From NCBI GenBank assembly GCA_945906115.1, contig CAMDQP010000064.1:1-6267 (forward strand): a DNA stretch of 6,267 nucleotides, written 5' to 3'. The notes below the pieces were generated by a model. It searched no databases, was not told the origin of the DNA, and saw only the letters and a list, made by a program, of their open reading frames with translations. Source of the stretch: Opitutus sp. GAS368. GTDB lineage: Bacteria > Verrucomicrobiota > Verrucomicrobiia > Opitutales > UBA953. Both the position numbers and the translations under genes were made by a program. Below are positions 1-4,610 of this stretch, piece after piece (position 1 is the first letter of the stretch; each line of letters starts with the position of its first letter).

Positions 1-650
1 GCGTGGAAGTCCTTGTTGATAAAGCCTCCGCTGTCGAAAGGGTCGCCACCGCCGCCGCCATCGCCGCAGCTGATGTAGAGGTAACCATCCGGTCCGAAGT
101 GGAGGTCGCCGCCGTTGTGATTGCCCGCCGGGTCGAGTTGGGAAATGAGGGCCTGTTCGGATTGGGGGTCGACCGTGAAGGGTTGCACGCTTGAAAGCAG
201 GAACCGGGAGATACGCTGATGGAGCTTACCATCAATCCTAAGGCTATAATAGACAAAGACTTGCTTGTTTTCCGCATACTTGGGGTGAACGGCGAAACCA
301 AGGAAGCCGCTCTCGCCTTGGGCATCAAACTTTCCGTCCTTAGGGCTCAACTGGAAGACCTCGCGCTTAATGGGATTGGAGCTGGAGAGCCCGCTGATCA
401 TCTGAACCTTCCCGCCGAGGAAATCGCCACCCTTCTTCTTCTTATCGGTGGAGTTTCCGGGAGCAGGATCGCCTTTCTCGATGATAAAGACCGCATCCTT
501 ACTTCCTGGTAAGGGGGAAACCGCGACAGGCAGGCTGAACTTCATCCCCGGAAAGGCGGGTTCCAGGGCGACGATTGTCTCATCGGCAAAGGCGGAGGCT
601 ATGCTGAGGAAGGCGGTCAGGGTGAGGGCGGAGGTCGAACGGATGCTCAT
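1..650 (-). CDS. PQQ-dependent sugar (glucose/sorbosone) dehydrogenase, N-terminal part, runs off left edge
   Basis: This is the first 216 codons of a secreted beta-propeller oxidoreductase of the glucose/sorbosone dehydrogenase family, which oxidises sugars or related alcohols in the periplasm using PQQ. Residues 1-22 form a signal peptide (hydrophobic LTLTAFLSIASAFA, cleavage expected before DE). Residues 113-127 (ESGFLGFAVHPKYAE) are the family's conserved first-blade motif. Residues 177-203 carry NHNGGDLHFGPDGYLYISCGDGGGGGDP, and His178 aligns with the catalytic base (His144) of soluble glucose dehydrogenase. Residues 60-80 are a Lys/Gly-rich loop. The ATG at 648-650 is chosen because it gives a complete signal peptide; no Shine-Dalgarno precedes it (TCCTTCCCCC). 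The frame is open to the window edge, and full-length relatives have about 350 or more residues. The gene is divergent from the HU gene. The family call is firm, but substrate and cofactor are inferred from family only. Confidence 0.88.
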   Translation of the reverse strand, partial: MSIRSTSALTLTAFLSIASAFADETIVALEPAFPGMKFSLPVAVSPLPGSKDAVFIIEKGDPAPGNSTDKKKKGGDFLGGKVQMISGLSSSNPIKREVFQLSPKDGKFDAQGESGFLGFAVHPKYAENKQVFVYYSLRIDGKLHQRISRFLLSSVQPFTVDPQSEQALISQLDPAGNHNGGDLHFGPDGYLYISCGDGGGGGDPFDSGGFINKDFH

Positions 651-693
651 GGGGGAAGGACTTGAAGACACCTAAATTGAAAGGCGGACGCAT

Positions 694-709
694 GCAAAAG
701 ATTTTTTGC
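694..709. repeat. Small perfect inverted repeat between the divergent dehydrogenase and HU genes
   Basis: GCAAAA (694-699) and TTTTGC (704-709) are separated by four bases and lie in the 172-base divergent intergenic region. This could be an operator or a short hairpin. With six-base, AT-rich arms it may be chance. Confidence 0.25.
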
Positions 710-759
710 GGAAGACGGGGGGCCGAAGAAACCTGCACCCTGCCCTTATTTTTCGCTGG

Positions 760-788
760 TTTTCAGCGTACGCTTCGATACTTAATAT
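760..788 (+). promoter_or_regulatory. Candidate sigma-70 type promoter of the HU gene
   Basis: TTTTCA (760-765, 4 of 6 to the -35 consensus) and TAATAT (783-788, 4 of 6 to the -10 consensus) are 17 bases apart. They lie in the only AT-rich patch upstream of the HU gene, predicting a leader of about 28 bases. The leader has no Shine-Dalgarno; it is rich in A and C (AACCAACCCATAACCAAC). The match is moderate. Confidence 0.35.
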
Positions 789-822
789 ACCCGCATCACT
801 GCACAACCAACCCATAACCAAC

Positions 823-1110
823 ATGTCCAAAGCCCTCACCAAGTCCCAAATCGCCAGCGCCATCGCCGAAAAAGCTGAACTCAGCAAGAAGCAGGCCGTC
901 GCGATTCTCGAAATCATCGCTGCCCTCGCTTACAAGAACGCGAAGAACTCCTTCACGCTCCCCGGCCTCGGCAAGCTCGTCCTCGTCCAGCGCAAGGCTC
1001 GCCTCGGTCGCAACCCTGCCACCGGCGAAACCATCCAGATCAAGGCTAAGAAGGTCGTGAAGTTCCGCGTGGCTAAGGCCGCCAAGGACGCGATCCTCGG
1101 CGCCAAGTAA
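823..1110 (+). CDS. HU/IHF-family histone-like DNA-binding protein
   Basis: This is a 95-residue nucleoid protein that would dimerise and bend DNA. The N-terminal helical part is residues 3-41 (SKALTKSQIASAIAEKAELS, then a second helix). The beta-saddle starts near 44 with FTLPGLGKL. The DNA-binding arm contains the family signature GRNPATGE at 62-69, where Pro65 corresponds to the intercalating proline of HU. A C-terminal helix, basic and Ala-rich, ends at GAK. Length matches the usual 90-100 residues. The usual G-F-G-x-F turn reads G-L-G-K-L here, a mild divergence. The frame stays open upstream as far as a TTG at 706, but the protein family begins at the ATG at 823, and everything before it lacks HU similarity. 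The gene is monocistronic and followed 20 bases later by a strong terminator. HU versus IHF-like specialisation cannot be decided from one copy. Confidence 0.95.
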   Translation: MSKALTKSQIASAIAEKAELSKKQAVAILEIIAALAYKNAKNSFTLPGLGKLVLVQRKARLGRNPATGETIQIKAKKVVKFRVAKAAKDAILGAK

Positions 1111-1130
1111 TCTCTCGCGAGATTCCCGCC

Positions 1131-1160
1131 AAAAGGCGCTCCGCAAGGAGCGCCTTTTTT
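1131..1160 (+). terminator. Rho-independent terminator of the HU gene
   Basis: AGGCGCTCC (1134-1142) pairs perfectly with GGAGCGCCT (1147-1155) around a GCAA tetraloop, followed by a run of T to 1160. An A-run at 1131-1134 extends the pairing with the T-run. Confidence 0.93.
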
Positions 1161-1255
1161 GTTGTCCGCGTTTTTGCGTGATGCTCGTTGCGCCGACAGG
1201 CACGGTTTTTCTTGCACGCACCGACGCTCGCGGAATGAATGCATGTCCGCAATCC

Positions 1256-1339
1256 GCCCGGGTGGCGAAATGGCAGCCGCAGCGGACTCAAAATCCGCCG
1301 CCCTCTAAAGGCATGAAGGTTCGAGTCCTTTCCCGGGCA
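1256..1339 (+). tRNA. tRNA-Leu (anticodon CAA)
   Basis: This is a class II tRNA of 84 bases. The acceptor stem GCCCGGG (1256-1262) pairs with CCCGGGC (1332-1338), and A1339 is the discriminator base expected for leucine. The anticodon stem GCGGA/TCCGC encloses the seven-base loop CTCAAAA (1287-1293) with anticodon CAA at 1289-1291, reading UUG codons. A long variable arm (GCC..GGC) typical of tRNA-Leu follows, then the T arm with GTTCGAGTC. The 3' CCA is not encoded (the genomic sequence continues CTT), so CCA must be added by nucleotidyltransferase. No convincing promoter was found upstream. Confidence 0.95.
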
Positions 1340-1353
1340 CTTGCGGCGACGAT

Positions 1354-1380
1354 CGTCGGAGGCGTCCAACGCTTCCGACG
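1354..1380. terminator. Eleven-bp hairpin between convergent tRNA-Leu and DUF4236 gene; possible bidirectional stop signal
   Basis: CGTCGGAGGCG (1354-1364) and CGCTTCCGACG (1370-1380) form an 11-bp stem, one of them a G-T wobble, with a five-base loop. It begins 15 bases after the tRNA and ends 10 bases before the stop of the opposing gene, which is where a shared terminator is expected. There is no T-run on either strand, so intrinsic termination is not assured. It could instead protect 3' ends. Confidence 0.45.
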
Positions 1381-1389
1381 AGACCGCGT

Positions 1390-1653
1390 TCAGCGCGCCC
1401 AGGCGACAACGCCCGCGAGCGCGGACGCGAGCATGAGCGCAAACACGAGCACCGAGGCGCAACCGCGATTCGACAGCCGCTCCTTGTAAGAGAGGCCGCT
1501 GCCAGGAATACCCACCGTGCCGTCGACGCGATCTTTACGGACGTTCACCGTGGCGCCTGGTGGACCGGCCGACAACGACGCCCCGGTCTTCGAGAGATTG
1601 ATTCGGAAGAATTTCCCAAGCGGGATGATTTTGCGGAAGCGAAAGAAACCCAT
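1390..1653 (-). CDS. DUF4236-domain small protein with C-terminal membrane segment
   Basis: This is an 87-residue protein. Residues 1-60 match the DUF4236 pattern: MGFFRFRK at the start, then INLSKTGASLSAGPPGATVNV (18-38), then GTVGIPGSGLSYKERLS (45-61). Residues 64-84 are hydrophobic (ASVLVFALMLASALAGVVAWA), giving a single C-terminal membrane anchor with a terminal Arg. The function of DUF4236 is unknown; it occurs as small stand-alone proteins or fused to other domains. The ATG at 1651-1653 is chosen because the domain canonically begins MGFRFR. A TTG 12 codons upstream extends the frame without similarity. No Shine-Dalgarno is present. The gene is convergent with tRNA-Leu and transcribed away from the hairpin-rich gap. 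Confidence 0.82.
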   Translation of the reverse strand: MGFFRFRKIIPLGKFFRINLSKTGASLSAGPPGATVNVRKDRVDGTVGIPGSGLSYKERLSNRGCASVLVFALMLASALAGVVAWAR

Positions 1654-1809
1654 CGACGACACGCTAGGCCGCGCCCCCGCCTGCCGCAAGCCCCGGACGA
1701 CCGGGCGGGGAATAGCCCCTTCTTATGACACTCTGCCCACCACGGCGGACTTGCTTTTCCCGGCACTGCCGCCCAAAGTACCGTCAGTTCATTATCAGAC
1801 GCATTACGA

Positions 1810-1835
1810 GCAGGACGGGCGAAAGCCGAACCTGC
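1810..1835. other. Stem-loop with internal loop and GAAA tetraloop
   Basis: GCAGG (1810-1814) pairs with CCTGC (1831-1835). A symmetric three-by-three internal loop (ACG/GAA) follows, and then GGC-GAAA-GCC (1818-1827). The GNRA cap and symmetric internal loop are typical of structured RNA, but the element is short and its transcription is unknown. Confidence 0.4.
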
Positions 1836-1870
1836 ACCAACCGAGCCCCCCAGGGCCGCGGTGGTTATCG

Positions 1871-1904
1871 GAGCCGAAAGGCGCCGAGATGAGAGCCGAA
1901 AGGC
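1871..1904. repeat. Twelve-base direct repeat, each copy a GAAA-capped mini-hairpin
   Basis: GAGCCGAAAGGC occurs at 1871-1882 and again at 1893-1904, a spacing of 22 bases start to start. In each copy GCC and GGC pair around GAAA; the second extends to AGCC/GGCT. It lies 60 bases upstream of the small gene at 1964. Confidence 0.5.
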
Positions 1905-1963
1905 TAAAATCCCAATCCCTCGTGGATTAATCGTGATGCGCGCCTCTTTCACCGCCGCCCACC

Positions 1964-2197
1964 ATGATCAATACCAACGACACCACCGCCCGCCCGCCCG
2001 CCCCCAAGCTGTCCATCCGCGTCAGCGAGGACAACCGCCTGCACCACCTCTGGAATAACAACGGGACCTGGTGGTTGCACTACACCGTGCACCTCCCGGA
2101 CTTCACCAAGCGCCGCGTCCGCCGCTCGCTCCGGACGCACGACCGCGAACTGGCCATCCACCGTCGCGACGAATGGCTGCAGGCGGCCGCAGCCTAA
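1964..2197 (+). CDS. Small protein resembling the N-terminal DNA-binding segment of a phage-type integrase
   Basis: This is a 77-residue protein. Residues 1-16 are a polar, Pro-rich lead. Residues 34-72 (GTWWLHYTVHLPDF, then TKRRVRRSLRTHDRELAIHRRDEWL) look like the three-strand-plus-helix N-terminal (Arm-type) domain of tyrosine recombinases: an aromatic first strand, a basic turn, then SL.T.D...A..RRDE opening a helix. The catalytic core-binding and R-H-R-Y domains are absent, because the frame stops right after the helix. It could be a truncated integrase remnant or a stand-alone small DNA-binding protein. The intact frame and sensible codon use slightly favour a living gene. The start ATG at 1964 has no Shine-Dalgarno (CGCCGCCCACC). 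Its stop TAA is immediately followed by the reversed stop of the barrel gene. Confidence 0.6.
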   Translation: MINTNDTTARPPAPKLSIRVSEDNRLHHLWNNNGTWWLHYTVHLPDFTKRRVRRSLRTHDRELAIHRRDEWLQAAAA

Positions 2198-3097
2198 TTA
2201 GAAGCGGGCGCCGACGCGCGCGGCCACGCCCCACTGGGCTCCGGGCTGGAATGCGCCCTGCGTCTCACCGTCATGCTTGAAACTGTGACGCGCATAGGCG
2301 ACCCATTCGGCAGACCCGCGCACGAACCAAGTGCCGGACTTTTCCAGAAACTGCGTCACGCCAATCCGAATCGGCACTTCGCCGATGGCGACGGCGCGCG
2401 AACCGTAACTGCCGTCGGTGAGCGCGAAGCTCAAGGTTTCGTAGGCGACCGTGAGGTCGACCGTGGTCGCATGGTCCTCCGTCAGGAAGCCGCGGACGAT
2501 GATGCCGTTCTGCAGGCCGGTGACACGCAGCTCAATCTCGGCGTATTTGCACGGACGCCAGGTGGCCTTGACATAAGGGATAGGCAGGAGGGAAGCCTCA
2601 AAGCGATCCTCCAACAGCACGCCGAGCGCGATATCGGTCTCGGCATCGGGGCGCCAGCGCGTGGCGACGCCCAGCCCCCAGCGATGCGAACTACCCAAGC
2701 TCACGCCCTCTTCGGCCGCGAACTCCAAGGCATAGATCAGCTGGACGCCATACTTCTGGTTCCAATCCCACTGCCGGAAGCCCGTGACCATGACGTCGGT
2801 CGTGTCACCATAAGAACGGTCGGTCCCGGCAATCGCCCCGCTGAAACGGTTGGTGTACTGATACCACTCCAGGTCGACGGCCCGATCAGGCGTCTGGTAG
2901 ATCAGCTCGGCGCCCGTTCGGGAACGCCCGAACTCGCCGGTGACGCCACCGGAATGACTCACGGCATCAGATTCTCGATATTGGTAATCCGCGACCAACA
3001 CCCAGTTCTTGGCCGGGGCCGGTTCTACTGCCGATAGTTGTGCGGAAAATAATGCACAAAATAAGGCAGCATGCTCAACTTTAAGCAGGCGTTTCAT
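2198..3097 (-). CDS. DUF6268-like outer-membrane beta-barrel protein
   Basis: This is a 299-residue predicted outer-membrane protein. Residues 1-23 are a signal peptide (MKRLLK, hydrophobic core ALFCALFSAQ, cleavage after LSA). The rest alternates polar and hydrophobic residues in strand-sized stretches with Trp/Tyr girdles, for example residues 80-100 and 125-190. It ends in GVAARVGARF, with the terminal Phe expected of the BAM insertion signal. The layout (YQY..., WNQKYGVQLIYAL, GLGVATRWRP, LGVLLEDRF, PIPYVKATWRP) suits the DUF6268 family, which I recognise by style only; substrate and role are unknown. The ATG at 3095-3097 is chosen because it opens the signal peptide; a start 13 codons further upstream would precede it with charged residues. 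The gene is divergent from the first amt gene across 95 bases, so an envelope role linked to nitrogen uptake is possible but unproven. Confidence 0.75.
   Translation of the reverse strand: MKRLLKVEHAALFCALFSAQLSAVEPAPAKNWVLVADYQYRESDAVSHSGGVTGEFGRSRTGAELIYQTPDRAVDLEWYQYTNRFSGAIAGTDRSYGDTTDVMVTGFRQWDWNQKYGVQLIYALEFAAEEGVSLGSSHRWGLGVATRWRPDAETDIALGVLLEDRFEASLLPIPYVKATWRPCKYAEIELRVTGLQNGIIVRGFLTEDHATTVDLTVAYETLSFALTDGSYGSRAVAIGEVPIRIGVTQFLEKSGTWFVRGSAEWVAYARHSFKHDGETQGAFQPGAQWGVAARVGARF
3038..3059. promoter_or_regulatory. Candidate activator (enhancer) site upstream of amt 1
   Basis: TTGTGC (3038-3043) and GCACAA (3054-3059) form a perfect six-base inverted repeat with a ten-base AT-rich spacer. 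Its centre is about 140 bases before the predicted sigma-54 transcription start, the usual distance for an enhancer-binding activator such as NtrC. The half-sites are in the reverse order to the classical NtrC box (GCAC...GTGC). It lies inside the signal-peptide codons of the barrel gene, so chance is a real possibility. Confidence 0.3.
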
Positions 3098-3108
3098 GGT
3101 TAAAAACA

Positions 3109-3136
3109 AATCTACCCTGAAATCCGACGAAGGCAA
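3109..3136 (-). promoter_or_regulatory. Weak candidate promoter of the outer-membrane barrel gene
   Basis: On the minus strand TTGCCT (3136-3131) and TAGATT (3114-3109) are 16 bases apart, each 4 of 6 to consensus. The start would lie only about five bases before the ATG at 3097. The match is weak and listed because no better one is visible in the 95-base divergent region. Confidence 0.22.
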
Positions 3137-3162
3137 GCGAGTTGACCGCCCTGATTATTTTG

Positions 3163-3178
3163 TGGCACAGATTTTGCT
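3163..3178 (+). promoter_or_regulatory. Sigma-54 (RpoN) promoter of amt 1
   Basis: The sequence TGGCACA-N4-TTGCT matches the -24/-12 consensus closely. The invariant GG is at 3164-3165 and the invariant GC at 3176-3177, exactly ten bases apart. Transcription should start near 3189, twelve bases after the GC and only about four bases before the ATG at 3193. Sigma-54 needs an ATP-dependent activator, which fits nitrogen-limitation control of ammonium transport. Confidence 0.85.
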
Positions 3179-3192
3179 TATTAAAACGCATT

Positions 3193-4470
3193 ATGCTTAT
3201 TTCTGCCACTCCTGTTCCTTCCGCCGGTGATAATGCCTGGGTTCTAGTGAGCACGGCGCTCGTCCTGATGATGTGCATCCCGGGCCTCTTCCTCTTCTAT
3301 GGCGGCTTGGTCCGGAGTAAGAACGTACTCTCGATCGCGGCCCAGTGCCTAGCCCTGACCGCCATGGGGGTCCTGATGTGGTGGGGCTTCGGTTACAGCC
3401 TCGTCTTCGGAAAAGGCTACGCTGGTAGCCTCATCGGACACATCTTTGGAGGCGCCGAGCATTTCGGCTTCGCCGGCCTCGGCGCTGAGTCGAGCAGCTA
3501 TGATTCCCGGATATCTGGGGCCACGTTCGCCCTCTTCCAGGCCATGTTCGCAGCCATCACGCCGGCCCTCATCATCGGCGCCGTCGCCGAGCGCATGAAG
3601 TTCTCCGCAGTGATGCTCTTCTCCTTCCTTTGGACGATCCTCGTCTACTACCCCATCGCGCACGCCGTCTGGGGCGCCACCGGGGACTTCTCCGGCATCG
3701 CTAACGCCGATGCTTCCTTCAAGGCCGCGGACTTCGCCGGCGGCATCGTCGTCCATATGACTTCGGGCTGGTCCGCCCTGCTCCTCTGTATTCTTGTCGG
3801 CCCGCGCGCTGGTTTCGGTAAACGCCCGATGACCCCGCATAGTATGGTACTTTGCGTCATCGGCACAGGCCTACTTTGGGCAGGCTGGTATGGCTTCAAC
3901 GCCGGTTCTGCGCTGGCAGCCGACGGTATCGCTATCCAAGCCTTCATGACGACGACGCTCGGTGCCGCCACCGCCACCCTCGCTTGGGCGGTCGTCGAAA
4001 AACTGCATCGTGGAAAAATCTCCGTCCTCGGACTCTGCTCCGGCGCGATTGCCGGTCTCGCCACCGTGACCAACGCCGCCGGCTTCGTCTCTGGTGGCTC
4101 TGCCGTGCTCATCGGCCTACTCGCCGGAACGCTTGCCTACTGGGCCTGCTCGGTGCTCAAGCCAAAGTTCGGCTACGATGATGCATTGGATACCTTTGGC
4201 GTGCACGGCGTAGGTGGCACCATCGGGGCGCTCGCGACCGCTCTGCTCATGAGCACTCAGGTGAATCCGACTGGCGGCGCGCTGATTTCAAAAGGCCTGC
4301 TCAAGGGCCAGCTCCTCGCCATGCTACTTTGCATCGCGGTTTCGCTCATCATGACCTGGATCATCGCAAAGATTGTCGGGGCGACCATTGGCCTGCGGGC
4401 TTCGGAGGAAGGTGAGGCTCAGGGCCTCGACATCTCGGACCACGGCGAAGAAGGCTATAACCATAATTAA
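3193..4470 (+). CDS. amt: Ammonium transporter (Amt/AmtB family), copy 1, without signal peptide
   Basis: This is a 425-residue inner-membrane channel that admits ammonium, expected as a trimer with about eleven membrane helices from residue 14 to 397. Residues aligning with E. coli AmtB functional sites are all present: Phe119 and Phe235 (pore gate), Trp160 and Trp232, Ser239 (recruitment site), Asp180 (structural), and twin pore histidines His188 (VVHMTSG) and His338 (FGVHG). The tail 400-425 (GLR..., GLDISDHGEEGY) is the conserved cytoplasmic segment through which PII proteins of the GlnK type act. The start at 3193 is set by the promoter: the frame stays open upstream to a TTG at 3142, but that lies before the sigma-54 start site. 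The N-terminus MLISATPVPSAGDNAW is short, with no cleavable signal peptide. It is a tandem paralogue of the next gene, with long identical stretches (GWYGFNAGSALAADG, MTPHSMVLC). Confidence 0.96.
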   Translation: MLISATPVPSAGDNAWVLVSTALVLMMCIPGLFLFYGGLVRSKNVLSIAAQCLALTAMGVLMWWGFGYSLVFGKGYAGSLIGHIFGGAEHFGFAGLGAESSSYDSRISGATFALFQAMFAAITPALIIGAVAERMKFSAVMLFSFLWTILVYYPIAHAVWGATGDFSGIANADASFKAADFAGGIVVHMTSGWSALLLCILVGPRAGFGKRPMTPHSMVLCVIGTGLLWAGWYGFNAGSALAADGIAIQAFMTTTLGAATATLAWAVVEKLHRGKISVLGLCSGAIAGLATVTNAAGFVSGGSAVLIGLLAGTLAYWACSVLKPKFGYDDALDTFGVHGVGGTIGALATALLMSTQVNPTGGALISKGLLKGQLLAMLLCIAVSLIMTWIIAKIVGATIGLRASEEGEAQGLDISDHGEEGYNHN

Positions 4471-4478
4471 GCCTCTTT

Positions 4479-4544
4479 GGGTGGTTACCGCCCGCGTGGC
4501 TGCTTTCTTTCAAGCAGGCCTGCGAGCGGCTTAAGTTGTTTTTT
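4479..4544 (+). terminator. Hairpin-rich spacer after amt 1, possible weak terminator
   Basis: GGGTGG (4479-4484) pairs with CCGCCC (4488-4493), including one G-T pair. CTGCTT (4500-4505) pairs with AAGCAG (4512-4517). A self-complementary GCAGGCCTGC lies at 4514-4523. A run of six T at 4539-4544 follows at some distance, after a poor stem (AGGCC/GGCTT). None of these is a textbook terminator, so read-through from amt 1 into amt 2 is possible. Confidence 0.35.
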
Positions 4545-4550
4545 AAACAC

Positions 4551-4571
4551 ATTCGAGTCATCGACTCGAAT
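4551..4571. promoter_or_regulatory. Perfect palindrome just upstream of the amt 2 promoter, candidate operator
   Basis: ATTCGAGTC (4551-4559) and GACTCGAAT (4563-4571) are perfect inverted repeats of nine bases with a three-base spacer, centred about 46 bases before the predicted start. It ends nine bases before the -24 element. No T-run follows, so it is not a terminator. A dimeric regulator site is the simplest reading. No copy is seen upstream of amt 1. Confidence 0.55.
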
Positions 4572-4580
4572 GGAGGCGGT

Positions 4581-4596
4581 TGGCACGGGGGTTGCG
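4581..4596 (+). promoter_or_regulatory. Sigma-54 (RpoN) promoter of amt 2
   Basis: TGGCACG-N4-TTGCG is an essentially perfect -24/-12 match. GG is at 4582-4583 and GC at 4594-4595, with ten bases between. Transcription should start near 4607, about four bases before the ATG at 4611. The spacing to the start codon is identical to that of amt 1. Confidence 0.88.
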
Positions 4597-4610
4597 AAAG
4601 GGCACTCGCC

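Larger units (their letters stand above)
1654..1963. other. 310-base gap without a convincing gene, rich in small hairpins
   Basis: No reading frame here has recognisable similarity. A long minus-strand frame crosses it but overlaps the DUF4236 gene in another phase. Visible structure includes CCCGG-ACGA-CCGGG (1692-1705), nested between CCCCGCC (1675-1681) and GGCGGGG (1704-1710). A compound hairpin lies at 1810-1835, and two GCC-GAAA-GGC mini-hairpins lie at 1873-1882 and 1895-1904. The region must hold the start signals of the DUF4236 gene and of the following small gene, but no clear promoter was found apart from an isolated TAAAAT at 1905-1910. Confidence 0.5.

Noticed and set aside
219..512. 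A 97-codon plus-strand frame near the left edge
   Set aside because: It is antisense to the dehydrogenase, whose motifs on the minus strand are unmistakable.
1199..1216. Sigma-54-like string (GGCACGG...TTGC) before tRNA-Leu
   Set aside because: The GG to GC distance is 13 bases (or 8 with the other GG) instead of 10, so the element cannot work as a -24/-12 promoter.
1545..1952. A 135-codon minus-strand frame crossing the DUF4236 start and the gap
   Set aside because: It overlaps the DUF4236 gene in another phase, has no recognisable motif, and is Arg/Ser/Ala-rich as expected of a shadow frame. The part over 1654-1952 cannot be excluded as a gene remnant.
2273..3037. A 254-codon open frame on the plus strand opposite the barrel gene
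   Set aside because: The opposite strand encodes a signal peptide and a C-terminal Phe barrel signal; this frame has no such features.
3131..3150. Minus-strand sigma-54-like element before the barrel gene (GGTCAACTCGCTTGC)
   Set aside because: The -12 half is acceptable but the -24 half is poor, and the GG-GC spacing is 11 instead of 10.
3142..3192. Upstream TTG start for amt 1 adding 17 residues
   Set aside because: It lies upstream of the predicted sigma-54 transcription start, and the added residues span the promoter itself.
4552..4559. TTCGAGTC match to the tRNA-Leu T arm as an attachment-site copy
   Set aside because: Only eight bases match, and they belong to the palindrome upstream of amt 2, which explains them better.
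4536..4610. Upstream start for amt 2 adding 25 residues
   Set aside because: It precedes the sigma-54 start site and would hide the signal peptide that begins at the ATG at 4611.
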